Source of the DNA: Leptospira sp. GIMC2001
GTDB taxonomy: Bacteria; Spirochaetota; Leptospiria; Leptospirales; Leptospiraceae
Length of the DNA: 64,000 bases
Direction: 5' to 3'
NCBI RefSeq assembly: GCF_028462125.1
Contig: NZ_CP115468.1
Location: 1,540,112-1,604,111, forward strand
Positions 16,466 to 25,349 of this stretch are shown here, one piece after another. The notes beneath the pieces were generated by a model, which saw only the letters and a program-made list of their open reading frames with translations, made no database searches and was not told the DNA's origin. Position numbers and translations under genes: made by a program. Position 1 is the first letter of the stretch. Each line of letters starts with the position of its first letter.

Positions 16466-17944
16466 TTGAAACTAAATTATCGTGCAAGGACTTTTTTAAA
16501 AAAACTCTCAGACCAAAAAACGAAATGGTTGGATTTAGGTTTTTTTAGAGTGGAAAATGCAGATTCCTATTCAAATCATGGACAGCATATGCCTTTTCTT
16601 TGCGCAATCTTATTGGGTTTTATACTTTTATGGAATCAGTCAATTTATTCTTGGGACGCTCCAAGTTATAAAATTGTAATTGATCCGGGACATGGTGGCA
16701 ATAACCAGAATCCCTATGAAGAGTTTGGAGATAAATATGATACGATAACAGGTAAATTTTTAGAAAAATACAAACCTGGAACAAGTTACAAAGGTCGCAC
16801 GGAACGCGAAATTGTTCTTGAGCTATCTAAAGAAGTAACAGAAATTCTTGAATTGACCAAAACAAAAGAAGGTTTTGCAAAATTCAAAAAAATTGCATCT
16901 AATTATACGAAATCTGAAATTACTCCAATCCAATTTAATGTTCTCATGACAAGAACGGATGATTATACTTCCCTAAAGCAAGAGTCGGGTCTAGATGAAA
17001 ATTATAAATATCGACTCTACGATTTTCCAGATAAGAAGTCTGGAAAAAAAGTATTAGGGCGAATGTCTGTTATCAATAAATTTCAACCCTATCTAGTGGT
17101 TTCTATTCATCTAAATCCCAGTTATCCAGGACATCCGGGTGGAATGGCAGCTGTTATCGCACCACCATACAGAGTTTTCCAACAGTTGAGGTTGATATCG
17201 AATGGTAAAGGCAAATCATCAAGCTTTACTAATTCTGCATACGGCAACTGGCTACAATTTGTATCTAGTTGGAACCATTTGGAAAATGCGATGACAGATA
17301 CATGGATATACTTCAATGGGTATTGGTCGGATCGTTCTGGCAAGAAAACTGATCTCAATAAATTTGCTGGTTATCGTCAAAATATGGTTACATGGAGATA
17401 TGCTGATCCGATCGGATGGGAAGAGCAAGCTAAGCTAGGTGGCCGTGGAGCTTACGCTAAGAATCATAATGATTTTATTGCACGAGGAAAGTTTTGGAAT
17501 CGGGAGCGAGGTCAAGCAGAGGCTTGGAGGCGCGATTATGGACGGGAGGGCTTGGGTGGAGATAATTTGTACGCATCAAATGAATTGTTACGTTTTGTCC
17601 AGTATGGTCTTCGAAGGCATGTAAAAGATGAGAAAGGCAATCCACCTTCACTTGGACCAATCCAACCACCCTATATTTCCACATACAGTCTTCCTACTTA
17701 CATAAATGCGATATGTGCTTTTTTGGAAATTGGATATATTGATAATGATCGCGATATGAAATACATACAAGGTCATAAAAAGCAGGTTGCAGAATCCTTA
17801 GCAGTTGGAATCTATTCGTTGTTTCGTGGCGTCAAGCCAATTCATAAAAAAGGAATGCCGTATATTCCGAAAGGCAAGCAAGTAAATTTCAAGCGATATG
17901 AGAATTATGAAGGCAAGAACTATTTCAAAATTGTAAGCGAATGA
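16466..17944 (+). CDS. N-acetylmuramoyl-L-alanine amidase (amidase_3)
   Basis: The protein carries the amidase_3 zinc motifs: IVIDPGHGG, a Glu in KGRTEREIVLELSKEV, and VVSIHLNPS. A final Glu in CAFLEIGYIDN completes the site. It should cleave the amide bond between muramic acid and the stem peptide in the periplasm. A long insertion (about 190-390, Trp/Arg-rich) after the SIHLN motif is larger than in E. coli AmiC. The TTG at 16466 gives 492 residues, but a signal peptide begins only at Met42 (ATG 16589, MPFLCAILLGFILLW), so that may be the true start. The stop overlaps the next ATG. Confidence 0.85.
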   Translation: MKLNYRARTFLKKLSDQKTKWLDLGFFRVENADSYSNHGQHMPFLCAILLGFILLWNQSIYSWDAPSYKIVIDPGHGGNNQNPYEEFGDKYDTITGKFLEKYKPGTSYKGRTEREIVLELSKEVTEILELTKTKEGFAKFKKIASNYTKSEITPIQFNVLMTRTDDYTSLKQESGLDENYKYRLYDFPDKKSGKKVLGRMSVINKFQPYLVVSIHLNPSYPGHPGGMAAVIAPPYRVFQQLRLISNGKGKSSSFTNSAYGNWLQFVSSWNHLENAMTDTWIYFNGYWSDRSGKKTDLNKFAGYRQNMVTWRYADPIGWEEQAKLGGRGAYAKNHNDFIARGKFWNRERGQAEAWRRDYGREGLGGDNLYASNELLRFVQYGLRRHVKDEKGNPPSLGPIQPPYISTYSLPTYINAICAFLEIGYIDNDRDMKYIQGHKKQVAESLAVGIYSLFRGVKPIHKKGMPYIPKGKQVNFKRYENYEGKNYFKIVSE

Positions 17945-18690
17945 AAACAACTATTACTTCTGATCCAGATTTTCCATTGCTTATCGGTGCCTATAGAAAT
18001 AATATTTTAACTAAATACAACTTTGAACATATACAAAAATATCCTAAATTCAATGCGATTCGCCAGGAAAAAGTAGAGACTTTAGTGCGATTTTTTCTGG
18101 AACTTCTATATCCAGAATTGAATGAAAGACTTAGATTGGATAAGGCTTTTGATTCACTAAAAGGATTTGTCCATTCTCCTGCAAAAGTTTTTGGACTCAT
18201 TGGAAGTCTTGGGATTTCTCTTTGGAAAATCGGACGCTATCTACCACAAGCTTTTCGTGCGGGAATAGCTGCTCTATCTTCATATCTAACGGTTCATGAA
18301 TTCGAGAAAATTCTTCTTGAAGGTGCAAAGGAATTTATCGCAAAGAATGAAGATTTGTATCTAGAGAATAATTTCAAGAAATTACTTTCTAGAATTCCCA
18401 AGGCCGATGCAGATGAATTTCGTAAGGATACAGTATCTTTGTTTAGAACGCTTTCCAATGATGAGTTGGTTGGAAGAATCATATTGATAATGGAAAATAT
18501 TTTGGCTAAGATGACATCACGTTCGGATTTATATACGGAATCTGAGAAAGATGGAATCGCACTCGGGCTTTCCATTCTCGTTCAAGGTCGAGATATTTTG
18601 GGTAGCTTGGAGAGCCATGAGAAAGAATTGATGCTTGATGCAATTGAAACAATAGAACGAGAATACTTTGAATCCTGTTTGGTGTTTTAG
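17941..18690 (+). CDS. conserved hypothetical protein
   Basis: The 249-residue protein is not recognised. It has no signal peptide. It is mainly helical, with a moderately hydrophobic stretch around residues 80-120 (VFGLIGSLGISLWKIGRYLPQAFRAGIAALSSYL) that could be buried or membrane-associated. Its ATG overlaps the stop of the amidase gene, and pyrB follows after 38 bases, so it is probably co-transcribed with both. Nothing in the sequence assigns a function. Confidence 0.55.
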   Translation: MKTTITSDPDFPLLIGAYRNNILTKYNFEHIQKYPKFNAIRQEKVETLVRFFLELLYPELNERLRLDKAFDSLKGFVHSPAKVFGLIGSLGISLWKIGRYLPQAFRAGIAALSSYLTVHEFEKILLEGAKEFIAKNEDLYLENNFKKLLSRIPKADADEFRKDTVSLFRTLSNDELVGRIILIMENILAKMTSRSDLYTESEKDGIALGLSILVQGRDILGSLESHEKELMLDAIETIEREYFESCLVF

Positions 18691-18728
18691 AATTGTCACG
18701 AATGCAACGTCAATCAACCCTGTCTTAA

Positions 18729-19664
18729 ATGTTCGAATTCAAACATAAGAATATCCTTGATACAGACCAATTTTCGAAAGAAGATTTAGACTTTCTAATC
18801 ACAAAGACCAAGCAAATGGAAAAGTTACTTGAGTCGGGTAAATCATTTGGAATTCTTCGAGGCAAGTTGCTCGCCTCACTTTTTTTTGAAGCATCAACAA
18901 GGACGAGGCTTTCTTTTGAGGCTGCTATGGAGAGATTGGGTGGAAGAATTATTTCCACTGTAGGCTTTCAGTTCTCATCAATATCCAAAGGTGAGACTTT
19001 GTATGATACAATGAAAATGGTTGAAGCGTATGCAGATATTGCAATCATTCGCCATCCAGTAGAAGGCTCGTCTCGCATAGCTGCGGGTGCTGTTTCCATT
19101 CCAGTAATCAATGCAGGGGACGGGGCAGGTCAGCATCCAACGCAGGCACTCTTGGATTTATATACAATCATAAGCGAGAAAGGGACAATCGATGGTCTAT
19201 CTATAGCTTTTATTGGAGATCTTAAATACGGACGAACGATCCATTCTCTCATCAATCTATTACGACATTATAAAGTTCATTTGTATCTTATCAGTCCGGA
19301 CGAATTGAAGCTTCCTGATAGTTACAAGAAAAATCTTTCCGGTTTTCCAATTAGCTTTGAAGAAACCAAAGACATCAAAGCTATTTGGGATTGTGATGTT
19401 GCCTATGTTACTCGAATTCAAGAGGAACGATTTACCGATCATATGGAATATGAAAGGCTCAAGGAAACTTACAAAGTCAACAAAGAATTGATTCTTGCAT
19501 CCAAAAAGAATACAACTGTTCTGCATCCATTGCCTCGCGTGAATGAATTATCGACAGATATTGACGACTTACCTAATGCAGCTTACTTTCGTCAGGCGAA
19601 GTATGGTGTTGTTATGAGGATGGTTCTTTTGTGCACCTTGCTCAAAGTTCCTTTTGGTGATTGA
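18729..19664 (+). CDS. pyrB: aspartate carbamoyltransferase, catalytic chain
   Basis: The 311-residue protein is a standard PyrB. It keeps the carbamoyl-phosphate residues ([10 protein letters not shown], a Lys in [16 protein letters not shown]) and the aspartate-binding ones: [19 protein letters not shown] and HPLPRVNE. It catalyses the first committed step of pyrimidine synthesis in the cytoplasm. Its length matches free catalytic chains, and no pyrI lies nearby. It provides the reference against which the divergent transcarbamylase at 12.9-14.0 kb can be judged. It is the last gene of a plus-strand unit with the amidase and an unknown protein, and it converges on sbtB with only 5 bases between them. 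Confidence 0.95.
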   Translation: MFEFKHKNILDTDQFSKEDLDFLITKTKQMEKLLESGKSFGILRGKLLASLFFEASTRTRLSFEAAMERLGGRIISTVGFQFSSISKGETLYDTMKMVEAYADIAIIRHPVEGSSRIAAGAVSIPVINAGDGAGQHPTQALLDLYTIISEKGTIDGLSIAFIGDLKYGRTIHSLINLLRHYKVHLYLISPDELKLPDSYKKNLSGFPISFEETKDIKAIWDCDVAYVTRIQEERFTDHMEYERLKETYKVNKELILASKKNTTVLHPLPRVNELSTDIDDLPNAAYFRQAKYGVVMRMVLLCTLLKVPFGD

Positions 19665-19669
19665 TTAAT

Positions 19670-19975
19670 TCAAGAATCGAATTTATCCTTTCGAATCACT
19701 TCTACATCTTGACTGAATACGATAACTCCATATAAGTCAAAATACAATTCACCCATTAACTTCATAAGATTTAAAGCGGTCTCTTCTCGCAGAATTGTCT
19801 CAATTCGAACATTGCTTCCTTCCCAAGCATTATTTCTCACTTGAGAAATTCCTTCTCCTGAAGCTGGACTGATTGTGTATCCTTTGATACCAAGACTTTT
19901 TATATTCTCGATCACATCTTTTTCCATCGTATCTTGAATGATGATTGTAACTAATTTTCTTTTTTCTAATTTCAT
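19670..19975 (-). CDS. sbtB: SbtB-like P-II-family regulator of SbtA
   Basis: The start at 19975 gives 101 residues, chosen because CGGAG lies 6 bases upstream; the frame is open further, into sbtA. The fold resembles P-II (KRKLVTIIIQDTMEKDVIENIKSLGIKGYTISPA), with the SbtB signature ARGEG-type turn (SGEGISQVRNNAWEGSNVRIETI) and YGVIVFSQDVEVIR at the end. The C-terminal CGPxGC redox loop of cyanobacterial SbtB is absent. SbtB binds adenine nucleotides, including cyclic AMP, and blocks SbtA. The pair is adjacent and translationally close. Identification is strong from sequence and context together. Confidence 0.88.
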   Translation of the reverse strand: MKLEKRKLVTIIIQDTMEKDVIENIKSLGIKGYTISPASGEGISQVRNNAWEGSNVRIETILREETALNLMKLMGELYFDLYGVIVFSQDVEVIRKDKFDS

Positions 19976-19976
19976 T

Positions 19977-20948
19977 TTATACTCCGTATACCATTCCAGC
20001 GATTTTGTAATAGAGAGGAATTCCAAAGATCACATTGAACGGGAAAGTGATCGCAAGTGACATGGACAGATAGTAACTTGGATTGGCAGTTGGCAGTGCC
20101 ATCCTAACAGCCGCAGGCGCTGCAATGTAGGATGCAGAGGCACATAAAGTGGCAAAAATTGTAGCCCCGCCTAATGACAAACCGATCGCATGGCTTGCAA
20201 ATAATCCAAGAATTGCATGCAATACAGGCATGATGATTGCGAATAGGAAGAGATAGATTCCAGCAGAGAGAGTATCTTTCAATTTTCTCCCAGCAACAAT
20301 TCCTGCATCCAAGAGAAACAACGTTAGAACTCCGCTGAATGGGGCATCAAAAAGAGGAGCAATTTTTGTAAAACCTGTTTCGCCAGATAGTAAACCAATC
20401 AAAATCCCACCCATAAGCAGTATGGTTCCCTTACCAGTCAAGAGTTCGTGGAGAATTCTTCGCATAGATGTTGTTTGTTGGGTATTGTATTTTGCTGCAA
20501 GAAAAAGCGCAATGATGATAGCAGGTATCTCCATAATCGCGAGAAGAGCTGGCATAAAACCTTCAAAGCTTACTTTCAGAGTTTCTAGATAAATGATTGC
20601 ACTGCTAAAGGTCACAGCAGAAACGCAACCGTAATGAGCTGCAATTGCGGAAGCATTGATTCCATCAATTTTTAGTAAGTTTTTTAAAATATAAAAGCAC
20701 CAAATGGGAATTGCGATACAAAATGCAATCGCAACCAAAAAGATCGGATAGACTTCGATAATAGAAGATTTGGATAATTTTACTCCACCTTTGAGACCAA
20801 TTGCAAACAATAGATAGATTGTGAGTCCCAGATAGAGACCGTCAGAAAATTTGAGATCGCTTTTCAGAACAGAAGCGATGATTCCTAATAAAAAAGCTAG
20901 AACCATCGGAGTAAGAAAAGTTGCACTGAGACTAGAAAATAAATCCAT
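19977..20948 (-). CDS. sbtA: sodium-dependent bicarbonate transporter SbtA
   Basis: The start at 20948 is preceded by GGAGG with a 5-base gap, giving 323 residues. The protein is a polytopic membrane protein of the SbtA family, with about ten spans and the internal symmetry typical of the family. Conserved landmarks are LAFLLGIIASVLKSDLKF near the N-terminus, LLFAIGLKGGVKL, and the ASASYIAAPAAVRMALPTANPSYYL segment in the second half. SbtA imports HCO3- with Na+ across the inner membrane. In a heterotroph this probably feeds carboxylases. The gene is followed immediately by its regulator sbtB. Divergent from dapL, with a 230-base intergenic region. Confidence 0.88.
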   Translation of the reverse strand: MDLFSSLSATFLTPMVLAFLLGIIASVLKSDLKFSDGLYLGLTIYLLFAIGLKGGVKLSKSSIIEVYPIFLVAIAFCIAIPIWCFYILKNLLKIDGINASAIAAHYGCVSAVTFSSAIIYLETLKVSFEGFMPALLAIMEIPAIIIALFLAAKYNTQQTTSMRRILHELLTGKGTILLMGGILIGLLSGETGFTKIAPLFDAPFSGVLTLFLLDAGIVAGRKLKDTLSAGIYLFLFAIIMPVLHAILGLFASHAIGLSLGGATIFATLCASASYIAAPAAVRMALPTANPSYYLSMSLAITFPFNVIFGIPLYYKIAGMVYGV

Positions 20949-21182
20949 GAATACCTCCAAATATACCTAATCTTAACTGATTCTTAAATAATCATTGGAT
21001 CCAATTCCTTTTGATCTCATGTTAGCAAAGAACCTAATCGGATAATCAATTCATATTGGAATTTTTGCCGATTCAAAAACTAAACTTTGTATTTTTTTTC
21101 TGTATTTTAGAATTATTTTTGAATTCTTGGTATAGAGACGCTTTCCACAGCGGAATCAAATTACCAAGGATCGAGTAAACGC

Positions 21183-22409
21183 ATGGCTCATATCAATGAA
21201 AATTATTTAAAATTAAAAGCAGGATATCTTTTTCCAGAAATTGGAAGAAGAGTTAGAGCTTATTCAGAAGCAAACCCAGGCAAGAGAATCATTCGTTTAG
21301 GTATTGGTGATGTAACGCTTCCACTATCCAAGTCCATTGTTGAAGCTATGATTGGGGCATCCAAAGAAATGGGATCGAGTGAAGGTTTTCATGGTTATGG
21401 TCCTGAGCAAGGTTATGATTTTTTGATTCAGAAAATTATTGATAATGATTATGCACCTCGAGGTGTTAAACTTTCTATCGATGAAGTTTTTGTATCGGAT
21501 GGTTCCAAGTGTGATAGTGGCAATATCCAAGAGTTGTTTCCTGTTGATGCAAAGATTGCTGTGACTGATCCTGTGTATCCAGTATACGTTGATACAAATG
21601 TCATGGCTGGAAGAACAGGTGAAGTCGGAAGTGATGGTCGCTATGATCGTATCATCTATATGCCTTGCACTGCAGAAACGGGATTCCAACCAGATTTCCC
21701 AACTGAAAGACCAGATATAATTTATTTATGTTTTCCAAACAATCCAACGGGAATGGTTGCAACCAAAGAAAGATTGGCAGAGTGGGTTGCTTATGCCAAG
21801 AAAAATAATTCCATCATTCTTTATGATGCAGCCTACGAAGCATTCATTCGTGAAGATCATATCCCTCATTCGATATTTGAGATTGAAGGTGCTCGAGAAG
21901 TTGCAATGGAATTTAGATCTTTTTCCAAGACAGCAGGGTTTACTGGTCTTCGTTGTGCTTATTTAGTTATCCCTAAAGAATTGAAGGGTACAACTCGTTC
22001 GGGCGAAGCTGTAACACTGAATAGTTTATGGAATCGTCGACATTCAACTAAGTTCAACGGTGTATCTTATGTTACTCAGAAAGCGGCAGAAGCATGCTAT
22101 CTTCCTGAAGGCAAAAAAGAAATCCAAGAGTCTATTCAGTATTATATGAAGAATGCTGACTTAATTCGCGAAGGACTCAATGCTGCCGGATTCGAAACTT
22201 TTGGTGGAATCAACGCTCCATATATTTGGCTAAGAACGCCTAAAGGCAAAACATCTTGGGAATTTTTTGACTATTTGCTAAATGAAGCGCAAGTTGTTGG
22301 AACTCCTGGATCTGGATTTGGACCCGCAGGCGAGGGCTTCTTTCGTCTCAGTGCATTTGGCAAAAGAGAAGATGTCACAGAAGCATTGAAGAGAATTGCG
22401 AGTTTGTAA
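21183..22409 (+). CDS. dapL: LL-diaminopimelate aminotransferase
   Basis: The 408-residue enzyme is a class I PLP aminotransferase of the DapL type. Diagnostic stretches are [41 protein letters not shown], the PLP Lys in [13 protein letters not shown], and [18 protein letters not shown]. It converts tetrahydrodipicolinate directly to LL-diaminopimelate, bypassing the acylated intermediates; this route is known in Leptospira and Chlamydia. LysA at 61.5 kb completes lysine synthesis in the same window. Length and start match the family. A stem-loop follows the stop. The divergent neighbour is sbtA. Confidence 0.96.
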   Translation: MAHINENYLKLKAGYLFPEIGRRVRAYSEANPGKRIIRLGIGDVTLPLSKSIVEAMIGASKEMGSSEGFHGYGPEQGYDFLIQKIIDNDYAPRGVKLSIDEVFVSDGSKCDSGNIQELFPVDAKIAVTDPVYPVYVDTNVMAGRTGEVGSDGRYDRIIYMPCTAETGFQPDFPTERPDIIYLCFPNNPTGMVATKERLAEWVAYAKKNNSIILYDAAYEAFIREDHIPHSIFEIEGAREVAMEFRSFSKTAGFTGLRCAYLVIPKELKGTTRSGEAVTLNSLWNRRHSTKFNGVSYVTQKAAEACYLPEGKKEIQESIQYYMKNADLIREGLNAAGFETFGGINAPYIWLRTPKGKTSWEFFDYLLNEAQVVGTPGSGFGPAGEGFFRLSAFGKREDVTEALKRIASL

Positions 22410-22417
22410 GTTGTAGT

Positions 22418-22475
22418 GCATACCTCCCCAGCGCCCAGTGGCTAGTTTGGTATGCCAATCCTAGAGCTTTTTTTT
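22418..22475 (+). terminator. stem-loop and T-run after dapL
   Basis: GCATACC (22418-22424) can pair with GGTATGC (22449-22455), and a run of eight T follows at 22468-22475. An alternative pairing of CTAG (22443-22446) with CTAG (22461-22464) would lie closer to the T-run. It is probably the dapL terminator; the two competing structures make the exact form uncertain. Confidence 0.45.
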
Positions 22476-22548
22476 AAGGAGGATATGGAATAATCTATCA
22501 GTGAATCAAAAAGAAGTTTCCAATAAATGTTGATTGTATAATTCTAAA

Positions 22549-22911
22549 ATGATGAAGAAATTTTTTACAATTTTAATGGGTATTTTTTATATAGTGGCAG
22601 GGTTGAATCATTTTGCCTCACCTGAATTCTATCTCAAAATGATTCCACCGTATCTGCCGAGTCCAGAACTTCTCAATTACTTGAGCGGTGTTGCAGAAGT
22701 TGCCCTTGGCATTGGAGTATTTATTCCCAAGCTTCGTCTCTGGTCTTGCTATGGAGTGATCGCACTTCTATTAGCGGTATTTCCAGCCAATATATATATG
22801 CTGACAGAGGCTATGAACGCAACAAACCCAACAGTGCCTGTGTGGGGACTAGTCTTAAGACTTCCTTTCCAAGCTGTTTTTATATATTGGGCATGGGCAG
22901 TAAGAAAATAG
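22549..22911 (+). CDS. DoxX-like membrane protein
   Basis: The start is taken at the first of two adjacent ATGs (22549); an upstream TTG at 22534 has no ribosome-binding site either. The roughly 120-residue protein has four hydrophobic spans and the DoxX-type pattern MGIFYIVAGLNHFASPEFYLKMIPPYLP followed by LSGVAEVALGIGVFIP. Proteins of this group are small inner-membrane proteins, often annotated as DoxX family or MauE-like, with poorly known roles, sometimes in redox or stress defence. It stands alone between dapL and a converging gene. Confidence 0.7.
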   Translation: MMKKFFTILMGIFYIVAGLNHFASPEFYLKMIPPYLPSPELLNYLSGVAEVALGIGVFIPKLRLWSCYGVIALLLAVFPANIYMLTEAMNATNPTVPVWGLVLRLPFQAVFIYWAWAVRK

Positions 22912-23000
22912 AAAATGTTTCCAAATTTCTATGAATAAACTCACTTTTTCATTCTTGTTAAATTTACTAAGTATTGCATTCTGATTGAAAGCATTAGCTC

Positions 23001-23036
23001 ATTGGAAGTCTAACTTTTTCTGAATAGACTTCCAAT
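23001..23036. terminator. 12-bp perfect hairpin between converging genes
   Basis: ATTGGAAGTCTA (23001-23012) and TAGACTTCCAAT (23025-23036) form a perfect 12-bp stem with a T-rich 12-base loop. It lies between the converging ends at 22911 and 23069, which suits a bidirectional terminator although neither side has a long T-run. Confidence 0.55.
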
Positions 23037-23068
23037 TTCGATCCAAATTGTTATTCTCTTAATAAAAA

Positions 23069-23968
23069 TCAACGTTTGCGCGTCATGCCTTTCTTTAAAC
23101 GAAATTTTGGAGTAGAATTCTGCATATTAATCACAGTCTCTATCAATTTCATTTCAGCTTCGTCTATGATTACAGAATGTTGAAGAAGAAAAGTCAGGAA
23201 GACGGACGAGTCTTCAACATTCATAGTATTTGCATCATGAATAATACAAGAAATCCTATTGCTATTTCGCTGTCTTAGAGACAGAGTTCTTTCTGCTTCT
23301 ATTGAAAAGGCAGACTTCATTCCATTCACATAATCCTCCCATTGTACAAGCTTATCGATGGACTGTTTCAGTGACAAAAGGAATTGATCATTATAACTAG
23401 TTATGATCAAAGAAATCAATAAATTAAAATATTTATATAAAATCGAGTTCCTTGCGAAAACTTTCTCTCGATCATAAATAGAAAAATTTTCATATAATTT
23501 CAACAAATCATATATTTCTTTATCATCCGTTGCTAGAGAGTTGAAATAGTCTTCCCAAGATTTTGCATTTAGATTGATTAATAAGCAAGCTATAAAGACA
23601 GGATGCAGTTCAAGCTTTTTCGATTTTTCAAGTAACCTCAATGATTGCTCTGAATTCAATTTCTCTGACCAGAAAGAGTAATAATCAATGGGTCGCATTT
23701 CAGCTTCATTTAACGATAGGCCTGCAAGAATTATATCTAGTATATGCTCCAAAGGTAAATCCTTTCTACTCAGATAAACACTTATTGAAGACTCATTGCT
23801 AAAAAACCAACAATAGTAAATAAAGTAATCCTTAGTTTTTGAATTAGAATTTAATAGAGAAAAGAAATAACTGAGATCCTTTACTTTAAATAATTCTTCG
23901 ATTCTTTCTTGAATGAACTTTATCGAACTTTCTTCCCAAAACTTTCTTTTGAAAAAATTTGTATACAT
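23069..23968 (-). CDS. hypothetical protein
   Basis: The 299-residue protein is not recognised. It has no signal peptide or membrane span. It is rich in aromatic residues, Ser, Asn and Leu, appears helical throughout (for example SFWSEKLNSEQSLRLLEKSKKLELHP-type segments), and ends in a basic tail (FRLKKGMTRKR). The codon and amino-acid composition is AT-driven, like the surrounding accessory genes. It has no operon partner: about 340 AT-rich bases separate it from the divergent lipoprotein gene. Confidence 0.5.
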   Translation of the reverse strand: MYTNFFKRKFWEESSIKFIQERIEELFKVKDLSYFFSLLNSNSKTKDYFIYYCWFFSNESSISVYLSRKDLPLEHILDIILAGLSLNEAEMRPIDYYSFWSEKLNSEQSLRLLEKSKKLELHPVFIACLLINLNAKSWEDYFNSLATDDKEIYDLLKLYENFSIYDREKVFARNSILYKYFNLLISLIITSYNDQFLLSLKQSIDKLVQWEDYVNGMKSAFSIEAERTLSLRQRNSNRISCIIHDANTMNVEDSSVFLTFLLQHSVIIDEAEMKLIETVINMQNSTPKFRLKKGMTRKR

Positions 23969-24312
23969 TTAGTTGACCAACATTACAAAACTTATATAAG
24001 ATTAGATGAAATTATTCTAAATAAAAATTGAATTCCTGTTGAAAAAATCAATTTGTCAAAAAATTATTTCCAATCATAGATTGAGGCAGCTTAGTGTTTG
24101 CTCCGAGCGATAATTGCCACAATTAATGCATAATAAATACATTTAATAGAGTAAAATTGAAACGGATGTTAAATTGTTTTCTGATTCGACTCGTCTAAAA
24201 AAATGATTCGAAATTATCCTGGAATTGAATATATGTGGGGATTTGTAATTTAAGATACAATTTGGGAAAAAAATCAGTTTTCGAATCCTGGAAACTATCT
24301 TACCTTAACATT
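23969..24312. other. AT-rich divergent intergenic region
   Basis: This stretch separates the divergent hypothetical gene and lipoprotein gene. I see no RNA gene, repeat or credible small gene. It presumably holds both promoters, but no promoter stands out from the AT-rich background. Confidence 0.4.
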
Positions 24313-24999
24313 ATGAATCTCAAATTATTGAAAATGATCACGACATCTAATTTCAGAATTTTTTTTCTATGGATTTTACTGTTTTTATTGAATCATTGTA
24401 CATTTGGAAGTGTTTATAGCCCTAAATGGAAAATTGGAGACTTTACTCACAGTGACTGTTTACTTTATTCTACATACGACATTTCTGTTGAGGTGAATCC
24501 GCTAGTCTATATACTGAGGTCTCACCAAGTTCGAGATGTGCTCGCATTTACATTGAACGAAGATGAGCAATCGGAAGAGTTTTCTTTTTTGGAGAATACT
24601 GCTCATTATATTTTGCTTGAAGACTACACAAATTATAGAACAGAATACAAATCAAATAATTTTAAGGTGAACAATTTGAATCAAGAATTGGAATTATTAT
24701 ATCAGTATGAAAGATCATTTTTGATTGATAGTTTTTTCGGAATTACATTTGAGAGACCCATTTTTATAGGTTATCCTTCGCGTAACTTTAGTTTTAAATT
24801 TACAAATAAATCTAATGAGTCTTTAAACATTTTTGAAAGAAAAGGAAAATTATACGGATTCATTTACAGATTTCCTAATTTGAAATCCTTAGAAAAAATA
24901 GAAATAAATGTAATCAAAGATCTCCAATTCCCAAGGCATAGCGCAGATAAGAAATATATCAATTGGCAAGATAATTTATATTGCAATAGGAATATATGA
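24313..24999 (+). CDS. putative lipoprotein, unknown
   Basis: The start at 24313 puts a basic segment and a long hydrophobic core ahead of a lipobox ending at Cys (LLFLLNHC, about residue 29). The frame is open upstream to 24235, but that extension is hydrophilic and would displace the signal peptide. The mature part of about 200 residues is rich in Tyr, Phe and Asn and predicted to be mostly beta strand. I recognise no family. Isolated gene followed by the candidate structured RNA. Confidence 0.55.
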   Translation: MNLKLLKMITTSNFRIFFLWILLFLLNHCTFGSVYSPKWKIGDFTHSDCLLYSTYDISVEVNPLVYILRSHQVRDVLAFTLNEDEQSEEFSFLENTAHYILLEDYTNYRTEYKSNNFKVNNLNQELELLYQYERSFLIDSFFGITFERPIFIGYPSRNFSFKFTNKSNESLNIFERKGKLYGFIYRFPNLKSLEKIEINVIKDLQFPRHSADKKYINWQDNLYCNRNI

Positions 25000-25061
25000 T
25001 CAAGTTGAGTCTCTATTTTTTTTCTTGCTTATTTTCTACCGAGACAATCTAATATCAAGAA

Positions 25062-25216
25062 ATGGAGAAAGGTAATGAAAAGCCAAATCAAATTCGCAAA
25101 GAAGATGTCGAGGAAGTTATTTCCTCTTAAGCCGACGAAGGTTAAGCCTTCGGCAAAATTGTATTCCCGCAAGAAGGGGAAGGATTCTAAAACGGATTCC
25201 TTCCCCTTCTTTTTTT
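25062..25216 (+). ncRNA. candidate structured RNA or small-peptide transcript
   Basis: Three successive hairpins are visible: GAGGAA/TTCCTC (25110-25126), CGAAGG/CCTTCG with flanking GC pairs (25131-25154), and a strong intrinsic terminator (25171-25216). Two overlapping small frames also occur: a 22-codon one (25062-25130, ending EDVEEVISS) whose stop falls just after the first hairpin, and a basic 49-codon one (25075-25224) with GGAG 7 bases upstream but a C-terminus made from the terminator itself. A small regulatory RNA, or a leader peptide with attenuator, fits better than a 49-residue protein. I see no strong promoter and match no known RNA family. Confidence 0.45.
25171..25216 (+). terminator. 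strong intrinsic terminator
   Basis: AAGAAGGGGAAGGA (25171-25184) pairs with TCCTTCCCCTTCTT (25198-25211) to give a perfect 14-bp stem, with T residues continuing to 25216. It ends the candidate RNA transcript 130 bases before the CAP-domain gene. Confidence 0.85.
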
Positions 25217-25349
25217 GTGCTTAGCGTATTACCAATTCATTCAATCGACAGTTAAACTTCCATCATAGCTTTTTAAGGACACAGTTTATAATTTATTTCT
25301 AATATTCGATTTACAATACAGTATTGGATTTTAGATTGGATTTAATATT

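Noticed and set aside
25075..25224. 49-codon basic frame over the structured RNA
   Set aside because: Its last residues are encoded by the terminator stem and T-run, so translation to the end is unlikely; the RNA reading is preferred.
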